Positions 34,620 to 44,691 of a stretch of DNA of 64,000 nt are shown here, piece by piece (position 1 is the stretch's first letter; each line of letters begins with the position of its first letter). The notes beneath the pieces were generated by a model. It saw only the letters and a list, made by a program, of their open reading frames with translations, had not been told where the DNA came from and searched no databases. The position numbers and the translations under genes were made by a program. Origin of the DNA: Nematostella vectensis (Eukaryota > Cnidaria > Anthozoa > Actiniaria > Edwardsiidae); contig NC_064035.1 of the NCBI RefSeq assembly GCF_932526225.1, positions 20,759,969 to 20,823,968 of the forward strand. Reading direction: 5' to 3'.

Positions 34620-34739
34620 ATGGAAAGTACGGCGTTAAAACTAGGCCTAAGTGTCCTCAAAAGAATCATTTCAGTACAATTACTGGTTTTCTGCTTTGCT
34701 ATGGAGAAAATTGCACTACTTGCATCACAAAGCGTTTAA
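34620..34739 (+). CDS. 39-codon hydrophobic micro-ORF
   Basis: It begins at the ATG 65 bp after the plus-strand TATA box at 34553. It encodes MESTALKLGL followed by a basic then hydrophobic stretch (RIISVQLLVFCFAM) that could cross a membrane. There is no recognised homologue. A competing frame (82 codons from 34607, Cys/Thr-rich) overlaps it, and I cannot decide between them. Confidence 0.25.
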   Translation: MESTALKLGLSVLKRIISVQLLVFCFAMEKIALLASQSV

Positions 34740-34859
34740 AGACAAACACTACAAATTACTTTTTAATAACTGTTGATAAGAATAGTATGTTAAATATTTC
34801 TGACAGTGTTAAGTCAATTTGCTCCTGCCAAAGTTACAATGCACTTGTCAACTGATAAA

Positions 34860-36479
34860 TAATTAACGACAAAACAATTTAAGAAAACATCAGTCAGTTC
34901 AACAAAAAACAAAGTCCGTTTAACAAAAAACAAAGTCAGTTCAACAAAAAAAAGAAAGACAACTTCAAGAACATGGAACCTGCTAAAAGAAACATCTTGT
35001 AGAACATGTTCACAAATAAAGATCAATGGATCCTAATAATAAAAACAAACGTCTTGCAGCACATGTTTACAAATATTGAAACCTAATGGCAAAATAAACT
35101 TCTTGCAGCATGTTCTAACAAATATAGAGCAATGAAACCTCAAATGAAAATAAAACAAAACATAAATTGCTGTAACGGTCGAAACAAATACTGAGAAAAA
35201 AAAACTGATCATTTTATCAGATTATTTTATTTCCAATTTTCACCAAAACATCAAAGAAAGACCTTATTACATCTGCTATGTTTGTAATAGAATGTTATAT
35301 CCAAAGTCAGTCATTGCTTTTCACAGACAGAAGTACAAGTTAGAGAATATTTTAATATACAGCAATCATTCGACCAGACCCGGCTGTACAGTGTGACCTA
35401 GATGGATTCCAACTCCAGCAACCTATGCAGGTACTCCTCATGTGTGGCCATTCTTTTCACAAAAAAGTTGTTTAATCAAGATAATGTCCAATTTGTCTCC
35501 CAACCTTATTAACAAAGGTGGAGCAATTGGTGAAGACCCACAATGAAGGGCTTCCCAGAAGATCTAGAGATGATGACACTGGAGTTGATGAGAATGCTGG
35601 CGATGATGATGATGATGATGATGATAGTGATGGTGAAGAGTGAAGCACATCTCCTCAATCCAACAATGTCCAAGAAATCCAGAGGTCGATGGCAGCTCGC
35701 TTCCAAAGCCTCATCCGGGAGCAATGAAGTGCTTCTTTTATTCAACACAAGGATGTGTTGGCAACACCAGTCTCCACACTGTACAAATCACTGGGTGCAA
35801 TTGGAGTGAGCACCTTGTCAAAAAAATCGTCTCCAAACGGTTCCTTTAGTAACACCCAAATTCAAAAAGTGAATGATCATTGCTTCATATTATATATAAA
35901 CTAGAAGTTCTCGTGAAGAAGTGAAGTGCTCGAGCTCATAGATTGGTTGGTCATTCAATTGCAAGGGTTAAATCAATATTCTTTTAGATTTGTGTGGGGC
36001 AGTTCGCACATTTTCCATAGACCATATTTTTGCAAGACCCATTTTCTTTGCAGTCACTGTCTTGGCTGATTACTAACCCTTTCATGGTTTCTCTGTTTGT
36101 TTTAAAAGAGAAGTAGAACAAAAACAAATTGCTTGTAGTCTTATTTTATTAAACAAAAGAAATTATTTAATTGAAGGCATTGTATGTCTAGAAAAGGAAA
36201 GGTGAAGTCTGATAACCATAACAAACAATCTGATTAGCTGTGGAGGGGATGTGCAGTCATAAATATTATGGAAAGTAAGTATATTTTAAAAAGACTGCTT
36301 TTTGGTAGTTGAGTGGGAGGGACACAACCCGTGTGCCCACCCTGGGCTGCATGCCTGTACATACGCAGTAAGCTATTTGGGCCTAAGTGGTAGCCATGAT
36401 AATAGCTAATGAAAAGGTTACTGCTCATGTATTCGCTGGATTTCTCCTCCGTGGCTGTGTTTGCCTTGGTTTAAAATAA
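34860..36479. other. Mostly non-coding; decayed acidic ORF at 35515-35870
   Basis: 34860-35100 has tandem copies of TTCAACAAAAAACAAAGT-like and CTTGTAGAACATGTTCACAA-like text. At 35515-35870 one plus frame is coding-like through two stops: VEQLVKTHNEGLPRRSRDDD, an eight-Asp tract from a (GAT)n run at 35600-35630, then QRSMAARFQSLIREQ and TPVSTLYKSLGAIGVS. It may be the decayed end of a host or transposon gene; I cannot name it. Confidence 0.3.
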
Positions 36480-37127
36480 TGTAGCATTCCTTTTTATTTT
36501 TATTTCTTGGGAAATGATTTGCAATCATAGTAGTTCTGGACTAGACATTGCTGTGGAAAAATAGACTCAAAATAGCCATGAGTACTTGAAACAATGATCT
36601 TCAACATGAAGAGCCCATAAATGCCTCCGTCCACAATTCCAGGTGGCTCAAAAATCCATCTGCCTGAATAGGTTTTGTCACCGGCTTCTTGCAATAGTTG
36701 GTGAGGCTGGCTTGTTCTTGATGCAATTTGCATATGGAGGTAAATAATGTTATGATTTGTTTAGGTAGGTTACCATAATTCTCACTGAGATACTTGGCAG
36801 TTTTATCCCCCCCTCGGTGGCAGATTGCTTTGTGAGCTTACGAGAGGACATCGTGGATGGTCGATTTATGTACAACGTACTTTCCCTTGGCATTAATGAC
36901 TCTTCCTTCCTCGTCAACGTTCCACTTATTGCGAATGATTTTCAACTTATCATTGTCCGACAGTGCGATGTCCTTCTTCTTTTCTAGCGTCGTACATTTC
37001 AGCCATTGCTTGGCCTTCTCGTAAAATGATGTATAATGTTGTGTTGCTTTTGCTAGACATACCTTTTTCCTTTAATTCTTCTAATTTCGAGTAGAAATCG
37101 TCTGCATCGACACAGACGCTAGCATCC
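36480..37127 (-). pseudogene. KRBA2-like (GIN/Ginger-type) integrase, N-terminal fragment
   Basis: A minus-strand start MDASVCVDADDFYSKLEELK (37127) is followed, after a frame change, by IIRNKWNVDEEGRVINAKGK and HKSTIHDVLS, then AHKAICHRGGDKTAKYLSEN and LFTSICKLHQEQ. This is the integrase zinc-binding domain (H...H...C...) with its N-terminal extension as in KRBA2-like proteins. The strand then decays through several stops to about 36480, at the expected start of the catalytic core. It is a remnant of a cut-and-paste element related to Gypsy integrases. It is a different copy from the 58-kb element. Confidence 0.6.
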
Positions 37128-37245
37128 ATTGCTAACCAAACACGCTTTGGTGACTGCGCTTGCGTGGAGTTTTGTATTGTTGTTCATTTCCCAAGAGGCG
37201 CCACAGTTATAAAATTAGTTTCTAAACCGTGTCTTCCGTCGCAAT

Positions 37246-37320
37246 GTCTTGATGGCAGAGTGGTTAAGGTAACCGGACTGGCAAGCTAGAGATCGAGAGT
37301 TCGATCTTAGTGGTGGCACA
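37246..37320 (+). tRNA. tRNA-like sequence (tRNA-derived SINE head or pseudogene)
   Basis: GATGGCAGAGTGGTTAAGG matches a RNA polymerase III A box, and GAGTTCGATCT 55 bp later resembles a B box. The overall length (75 nt) and start GTCTTGATGGC resemble Ser/Leu tRNAs, but the long variable arm and a clean anticodon stem are missing. Purine-rich sequence follows. It is more likely a SINE head or pseudogene than a working tRNA. Confidence 0.4.
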
Positions 37321-40020
37321 TACTGGGAAAAAAGGTAAGATAGAATTTATAACAGTAGGCAGGCAGGTAGGTAAGGAATAGAGGAAAAGAAAAAAGCAGG
37401 AAAGGAATGAGTGAAAAGGAAAGGAATGGGAGAAAGGAGGAAAGGGACGAGAGATAGTGGAAAGGAGCGAGTAGAAACAAAATGGAATAAGACTTTTTGA
37501 CCCCCAAAAAATACCTAGCCCCATTTTTTTAAAGAGACCCCAAAAAGGGAAAATCCCCTTTTAGAATCATTGACATATTCAACCATATTATTTTAGACTA
37601 GTCCAATCTCATTTTGGACTGGTTTGGTTTCATTTTGGACTAGTCCATTTTTATTTTGGACTAACATTCATTTTCGACTACAACATACCCACCCCCTACC
37701 CCTTGGTATTTGTATGCCAAGCGATCACTTGAAACAAAATGGAGGCGAGAAGGGGAGTACGAATATACAGCCTAACTGTTTCTTTGAAGCTGTTTGACAC
37801 CATGAAAATAGTATGCCACATTCAATATCGAAATACACGCACTTATAGTTCGTTAAACGATGAACCCAGACCCGGGAAGCACTGTCGACTCGATGCGAAC
37901 CCCATGCGAATGCGTTGTAATAAGCTAAGTACAGCAACTAAAACACTACTAGTGTCAAAGTTTTACTTTATACAAAATTAAATAGAGAACTTCTAACTTT
38001 GCCCCTCTGTGTTTCTATCTGAATCACGAGGTATTTTAATTATTTTAAACTGTTCTTCAAGGCAACCACTTCATACCAGGGGTCTACTATAAAGCCGGGG
38101 ATTTTAAATATATTTTACTTAATTTTCTCAATACTTTCACGTGTGATTAAAATGCAACACAAGACGTACAGTGAATGTATCAAACATTAAGTACTTATAA
38201 AAAAAATAAGCGAAAGACAGCTTAAATGTGTAGATGCTCCCACAAACTTGAACAACCTAGTATTCTGGGTGCAAGTTTACTTATGTGACCACAGTCATTG
38301 TACTCCACTGGACTTTAAACTCTTTTTTCCTTCAAAAGTTTATATCTTACTGATTCCCCAAAAAGTCTAGTTTATTTTATGGGCTTTGACTATAGGTTTT
38401 TAAGTGTGACAGTATTTAGAATTAGGAGGGTGGTATTTTTTGGACACAACCCCTGTATTCTAGCATAAAAAGGTGCTAAGCAATGAATAAAAGTTTTCAG
38501 TACTTTACTAAATTGCTGGTCAAGCCCTCCTTGTATATAACTTCCCCTCCTGGTGAAATTTCATTTGCCACCATGTCAACTAACTGAAATTCATAAAATC
38601 TTGTTATATTTTACAAGTCTAGTGCAACTAGCAACATACTGCATTATTTTGGCCTTAAGCGTGGTAAAGCAGCAGAAATGATCATGATTTTTAATGTAAT
38701 ATCCTGAGATTGCATTGTTTCTAGTATTTTGTGCTCCTTTAATTCACTTTTCGTATTCTAGCGGCGGAATTATTTGATGCTACGGTACAACTTAGTTTAA
38801 ACGAACATTTTACCTTAGAAAAGAAAAGATAACAGGGTTAACAGTAGCGGATCTAGGGGAGGGTTTAGGGGGTTTAAACACCCCATTTGGGCTGCTTTAA
38901 AACCATATGTAACAAAAAGGATTACCCCCTCCCCACTTTGTCACTGAGCCAAACTCGCTAAAAGCTAGATCCTCCCCTGGTTAAATGGATAAGCACTAAG
39001 CTCCTGATTCCTTTCTTTGAAAAAGTCTTGTAAGATTGAAGAATGTAAGAATGAATATTTATACCATGCCAAAGAAAATATAAGCATGACATATAAGGAA
39101 AATTTGGTGACATTTATATGAGAAATGTCTTCAGAAGAAAATCACACCCATTCCCACTACTGGATCTGTCTCTGTATGGATGTGTTCATTAGGAATGAGG
39201 TATAGACATGAAAGCCCTGAAAATATAGGACAACAGACAGAATCACACTCACATGTTCTTTCTTTGTTTGAACAGAAATTGTGTCCAATGCTTGACTAAA
39301 GGGTGCAACTTTGTTTACGTGAACATTCCACCGTTATAAACGAAAAAATAACAGCGATTAAAATGTAGAAGCACTAAACTTCTGATTCCTTTCCATGCAG
39401 AAGTCTTTAAATGTAGGCTTGTATCTTTATACCAAGCCAAAGAAAATACGGTCAATCAGAATGCAGAAATTGCTTTGTTTATTTGGCAGTATCAACTCAA
39501 ACTTTGCATCATGCACTGGATTTACGTAAAATAAGTTGCCATCTAGCATAGTGTAATATTTCTCCCTAGTCCATTGTGATAAGGTATGGGGATCTCCGCT
39601 CTGACCCGGGACACGACCCGGGTTACACAGAGTGGGGATTGGAAAGTACAGTCATGTTGCGCTTGCTCGTGGGAGGGCGGGTGGGCAACGCACTCGTCGA
39701 CCGTATGTAAGTGACAGCGGATCAACTACTCGCAATAGGTTTTATTATGCCAATTTCCCAGGGAGCCATATTAGCATATGCAAATGACTTTGCAAAATGT
39801 AATATTCCTCCCTAGTCAATTGTCATAAGGTATGCGGATCTCCACTCTGACCCTCCCCACAACCCAAATTACCTATTATACCGAATATAGTCCAACCAAT
39901 AACACACTTCAATTGGCTTAATAGCATCCACCTATTCATTACTCTTCCCAATCCTAACACACCACACCCAAAATTCTACCTACTCCCCCTAACAACATCT
40001 GTGTACTAGTGGTAAACAAT
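37321..40020. other. No gene recognised; MITE-like segment at 38846-38985
   Basis: Non-coding. 37370-37480 is low-complexity purine-rich. At 37570-37690 ATTTTGGACTAGTCC-type units repeat four times. 38846-38985 has GCGGATCTAGGGGAGGG at one end and CTAGATCCTCCCCTGG at the other, which resembles MITE sequence, but the ends are not a clean inverted repeat. At 39547 and 39800 the text TAATATT(T/C)CTCCCTAGTC recurs, marking another small repeat. Confidence 0.4.
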
Positions 40021-40027
40021 GTAAACC

Positions 40028-40557
40028 TTATATCTCCAGCCGGAACCTATTGAAACGATCACTACCGTGTTTATAGTAACGGTACAAAGCCTTTAAAAGG
40101 TGTTCCAGTCCCTGTACTTCTGTCCAGTTTTGGTATCCGCAAGGGTGGAGGCTACCCCTGCCGGGTCTGCTTGAGCTTGATGTAGTGCAGAGCCGTTTAA
40201 ATCGACTTCCCATGATATGACCCATGATATCCTGCAATGGAACCCCAACCAACGCCAGAAACACGGCCGCACTGCTCCGAAAACCATGCAACGTAAACCG
40301 TGAGCCTCTAAGTCTGTCCTTTAGAGCTTGCGTGTATACATCTAATGTAGCCTGAGCTGCTGCGGTTTCGAATGGCTGCTCAGACACCTCATCCGATTTA
40401 TAGATATATGAAATATGAAACCCGGTGACAATTTCACCTTTATACTAGCACAAACACTCACATATAACTCTATACCCGCAACTGGACATATCGTCCTATT
40501 TCTCCCACGTTTCAGACCCACTACATGTATATGCCCTCCCTCATCGTTTTTGTCCAA
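40028..40557 (-). pseudogene. Tyrosine recombinase, C-terminal catalytic part
   Basis: Two minus-strand pieces make one recombinase. 40557-40342 (HIHVVGLKRGRN, CPVAGIELYVSVCASI) and 40387-40028 (LRGSRFTLHGFRSSAAVFLA, then VPLQDIMGHI) contain the H-x-x-R box of tyrosine recombinases (HGFR). In a third frame the codons for ALHYIKLKQ hold the catalytic Tyr. The frames change at least twice, so it is dead. Enzymes of this type (Crypton, DIRS/Ngaro or virus integrases) join DNA through a covalent Tyr link. It lies back to back with the block A virus-like genes and may be their integrase, but the same family also occurs alone in cnidarian genomes. Confidence 0.6.
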
Positions 40558-40584
40558 CAGTGATTAAGCAAAAGCACTACAATC

Positions 40585-40880
40585 CTTGCGCCTTACGGCG
40601 ACTTATAAACCACAATTCGTCAAACCACAAACCACGCATAAACTAGACAGAAGTGCGTGGAAACTAAAACTAAAAAAAACCCATGAAGTTCAAACTACAA
40701 ACCTTGCGCCTTACTAACGGCGACTTATAAACCTCAATCCGTCAAACCAAAAACCACGCATGAAAACTCAAACTGTAAACCTGCAAACTCGTCTAAACCA
40801 ACACAAAATTTGAAACTGCAAGCCTGAACCTTTACGGCGGCCTTACAAACATCAATCTTTTAAACCGAAACACACCATAA
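40585..40880. repeat. Three ~117-122-bp tandem repeats
   Basis: CCTTGCGCCTTACGGCGACT at 40585, CCTTGCGCCTTACTAACGGC at 40702 and a diverged CCTTTACGGCGGCCTTACAA at about 40828 start successive copies. Each continues TTATAAACC...CAAACCA...ACCACGCAT. They stand directly before the ATPase remnant and could be part of a terminal region of block A. Confidence 0.7.
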
Positions 40881-40960
40881 AGTAGAGACAATGTGCGAGC
40901 AAACTCACACAAACTATAAAACCCACAAACTCGTATAAGCCATATCTTACGTGCGTCTAA

Positions 40961-41440
40961 CATTTTTATGCACAAACAAAAACCAGACGAGAGTCGAGTC
41001 TTGAGCAGTCGAAATACCAAGACCTCATCCACACATTTAGCAACATCAGTCACGAAGTGGGTTACAGCGTTATCGAGTGTAGTAGTGATGACGTCATCCC
41101 CGTGGGGGAGCTAGAAGATGAGACACAAAAAATAATCATTTTCGAAGACTTCGTATGTGAAAAGAACCAGGCACCAATTATCGATTACTTCATTCGAGGT
41201 CGGCATAAGAACTGCCGACCTCGAGTCAGTCAGTCATACTATAAGACACCAAAGGACGTCAGGTTCAATTGTAGTCACTTTTGTGTATACGACTTCCCAT
41301 GTACAAACAAAAGACTGATCACTCGTGAGCTTGGCGTTAGCAAGGAACAATACAGTAAATCACTGGGTAAACCATACTCATTCTTGTATGTGAGTAAACC
41401 AGACAAGAAGATAGCCAGAAACTTCTACGGCCGAGTTTAG
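40961..41440 (+). pseudogene. A32/FtsK-type packaging ATPase, C-terminal part (block A)
   Basis: The frame is open from 40961 (after a stop) without a convincing start. It carries SKYQDLIHTFSNISHEVGYS, the Walker-B-type strand KIIIFEDFVCEKNQ, YFIRGRHKNC, SQSYYKTPKDVRFNCSHFCV and the end PYSFLYVSKPDKK...FYG. These are hallmarks of the HerA/FtsK-like genome-packaging ATPases of Polintons/adintoviruses and relatives, which pump DNA into capsids. The Walker A loop and N-terminus are absent. It ends 17 bp before the collagen-like gene, with TATAACTT and TATAATGG at the junction. It is an endogenous virus-like remnant. Confidence 0.65.
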
Positions 41441-41457
41441 TATAACTTATTACTATA

Positions 41458-43788
41458 ATGGGAATATTCAATGCACAAGATTTAAATCTTGGTGTCCAAG
41501 GCCCTCGGGGCGAGCAAGGGCCGCCAGGTGCGCCTGGTAGGGACGGGAGCTCAGGAAGTAAAAAACCCATCGTCGTCGGTCAGGTTGATACATATGTTTT
41601 AAGTGTGAGTGGTGCCATCAATATAGGCTTTGACATGACAAAATGTTATCTCGTCATCTTCACTTCCAAAAGTCGATAAACTCAGTATCAGAGACACGAT
41701 ATGCAACCCGGACGGCAACGATCAAATCAGTCGGTCAAACACTAGAGTTCTATAGCGATGTCGAGGAGGCACAAAACCCTAGTTACAAGATCAAACTGAA
41801 GGTCACATCCACCACAATCCTAAAGATTAGAGAGAACAACTTAAGCCAAGACAATAGACTGATAAAGGTGCAACTGACAGACCAAAAGATAGAGTACTAC
41901 GACTACGACACTACCGTATCAAGCGGACAATTTAACCATAAGTTTAACAGTCTAACCGAATGGATCGTTTTGTATGTTCAACTAAGCACTGACAACTATG
42001 GATCGTTCACCGTGGTACAGCTCCCAAACGTTAGAAACGCGACCTTCGCTACGGAAATCGGTAAGTTCGAAATAAATGACACCGGCTTCAACTTCACACA
42101 GACACTATCAAACGTGACAATTAAACTACGAACTTTTGAGGAGTTCACTTTCAAACAAGGCTTGCAAGGCCCTAAGGGCGAGCGAGGGCTGCCAGGAGCG
42201 TCTGGAGCCCCAGGTGCGAGGGGAGACAGGGGTGACGACAGTTGGCTGAGGTTCCAAAGCGATAAGACCAGCATGACGGCGCTAAATACAGGTGTGGGGA
42301 ATGGGGAGGTAATGACTTACAACCCAACGGATCCGACCTTTGGGACGCTCCTCTTCGTCGACACACAACTCAAGGACTTCTCTGGGGTATGGCACGACTA
42401 CAGACACTCTTTCAATGGGGTGTCGCTCAAGACTATATACCCAATAATCTACAGCCCGACCAAGAGAATAGCCTTCGAGCTTGAGGGATTAGGGAAAGAC
42501 GTAATATTCAACATCGTAGAAAACAGCGTCGGCAGTGCCATTGCCAGGGTGACTGAAGTGTCCAGTTACCACGCTAGTCTACAGGGGCAAAAGGGTGATA
42601 AAGGCGACCAGGGTATGCAAGGGGTCAAGGTTCGACAAAGGTGACAAAGGAGACCAGGGCGCACAGGGAGTAAAAGGTGATCCACTAACATACGATAATC
42701 TAACACCCCAACAAATCAACGCCCTCAGACCTGGCCAAAGGTCATATATCACACACAACGCATTATGGTTTCTAAACAACCAAAGCCTTTGGAGCTCAAC
42801 ATCAAGTAACCTGAAAATAATTAAAGGAGCCTATATATCAGAAGGGCTGTGACCTAAACACCAAGGCTTCTACCTAGTAGACAATGTCCCAAATGGGGCA
42901 CAAGAGACAATAGCCATCTCTCTACCTATCGATAACACTATCGGACAAACAGCAACTAGAGGTTACACCATCCGAATCGAGTGCTACTGCATAGACCCAA
43001 ATGTGATGCTTACGATGGGTACCATCAACATCCAAACGGACGGGTGGGGCTTCCGTGGGGATAGCAATAAGAGAGGCGCCATAGCTGGGAAGCCAGGCTA
43101 CCGATTTACTAAGGCTGTAATCGACACAGGTAACTTCATAGGTAATATCACTTTCACCGTCTCAAATAACTCACCAAGCCCCAAAAAATCCGAGTGTATG
43201 CCTTCGAAGGCATCGAAGGCTAAACAGCGGCGAACTACCAAGTGAGTGAGTCAGTCGCTGACGACATAGGAAATAGTGCCCGTATAGCTTCATACAGAGC
43301 AAAACATATACACCAAGCCCAAATATTACTCGGCAATGACGGTTGGAGAAAGGTAACTGGCTTTTACATCAGCCTAGGATTGAAGAACAGCCAAAACATA
43401 ATCAAAATGACCGCGAATTTAGCCCTATACTGCACGGAGATCAGTGGTGTGTCCACCGACTCGGGGTTCTACTTTGCTTGGAAGCGGAGCGTTGGGGGCG
43501 CCATTTATCAATTCATTGGGCAGAACATTCTAGTGTCTAGTAACCGAGTATGCGCCTTTTGGGGTGTGATCATGCCGAAAAACCACCTACACACAAGCAC
43601 TGGTGTAGTATTTGATAACCCTCAGACACTGTACATGCTTTACGTAATGGAACCGTCCTACACATTAACACCGAGACGGGTGCTAACCCAGCGCTTTTCA
43701 CTAGCAACGTAATGTGTGAGGAGCTATCCGGCGATGTCGAATACATGTACGATAGCCAAAAACAAGAACCGTACATCGAGATTATCTA
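41458..43788 (+). pseudogene. Collagen-repeat fibre-like protein (block A)
   Basis: A long coding tract (about 775 codons) broken by frameshifts near 41650, 42630 and 43240 and a TGA at 42850. It starts MGIFNAQDLNLGVQGPRGEQ. Three Gly-X-Y segments (41490-41555, 42158-42235, 42580-42685) alternate with beta-rich modules. After the third segment comes LTPQQINALRPGQ, then a C-terminal module with GWRKVTGFYISLGL and a final EELSGDVEYMYDSQ. Gly-X-Y segments form triple helices, so a trimeric fibre or spike on a virion is a reasonable role. No signal peptide or host-type collagen propeptide is seen, and there are no introns, unlike animal collagens. It sits between the packaging ATPase and a hydrophobic protein gene, all in one direction. 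Confidence 0.6.
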
Positions 43789-43801
43789 ACCATATAATAT
43801 A

Positions 43802-44372
43802 ATGGACAACATGTACGAAGCAAGACCACATGAGAGATGTGGCCAAATTTACCCAACCATCCCAACCGAGGAAGACATTGGTAAAAGCTTCAGACTACAA
43901 CAAATCTGTTCTATTAGGAACTCTATTAGCGCGAACCTCGAACGCCACTAAAGAGTTAGGAAGAAGTACGCGAAGTCTCGGTCGATTATAAATAAAATAG
44001 CTCTCAGGAGCGCTATCGGCTAGGGCATTGGGGTTGACTGAGGTTGGGATCCCTGTGGTTGTACCTTTAGGAGTTTTTTCAGGTGTTAGTGCCATTGTTT
44101 CAACAGTGACGGCATCAGTCTCTGAGATACTATCGAAAAATGTACAGAAACACACAGATATCGTGATGCTAGCTAGATCTAAGTTGAGTTCAATCGATGA
44201 CCTTATTAGCAAAGCATTGACCGACAACCAAATATCCTCAGACGAATTCAATCTCATTATCAAAGAGGCTGAAGAATATAATGAAATGAGAGAGTCGATA
44301 CGGGAAAAGGTATATAAACGATCACCTCAGTTGACAGGAAAAAAAGCGAGGACCATATCCGAGAACAGATAA
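43802..44372 (+). pseudogene. Helical protein with hydrophobic central segment (block A)
   Basis: It begins ATGGACAACATGTACGAAGC (43802), 13 bp after the fibre-like gene, preceded by ATATAATATAATGG. The first ~50 codons are open; stops and a shift between 43950 and 44030 follow. The second part (from about 44028) is open to 44372: GLTEVGIPVVVPLGVFSGVS (hydrophobic, possible membrane span), then a helical region with DDLISKALTDNQISSDEFNL and a Lys/Arg-rich end. Similar proteins accompany Polinton-like genes in cnidarians in my memory; the function is unknown, perhaps a virion membrane or minor structural protein. Confidence 0.5.
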
Positions 44373-44472
44373 TGGTAGAAATGAGAGACAAACTAAACAT
44401 AAGTTTAGCATAACCTCTGAACCTCCTGAGTAGGTCATGCTTATTCCCTTCTAAGTCAAAATCAAACAACAC

Positions 44473-44583
<111 letters not shown>

Positions 44584-44691
44584 GTTTAATTCAACCTTTC
44601 GCAGTATAGACTGGATTACGTATATATGTTTATTTCTACACCATTGCAGCTATCATGGCTGAATTACAAGTGAGAGGTCGTCACACAGAAA

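Noticed and set aside
35509-35748. Minus frame with a run of isoleucines
   Set aside because: It is the complement of a (GAT)n microsatellite; the plus frame reading Asp is more coding-like.
37264-37524. Ser/Phe/Pro-rich minus frames
   Set aside because: Low-complexity purine-rich DNA read backwards; no domain.
38846-38985. MITE with terminal inverted repeats
   Set aside because: The end sequences share GATC and GGGGAGG words but do not form a true inverted repeat, and no target duplication is visible.
41996-42779. Minus-strand Pro/Ser-rich open frames opposite the collagen-like gene
   Set aside because: They are the antisense of Gly-X-Y codons, which is naturally Pro/Ala/Ser-rich and open; the plus strand has conserved modules and gene-order context.
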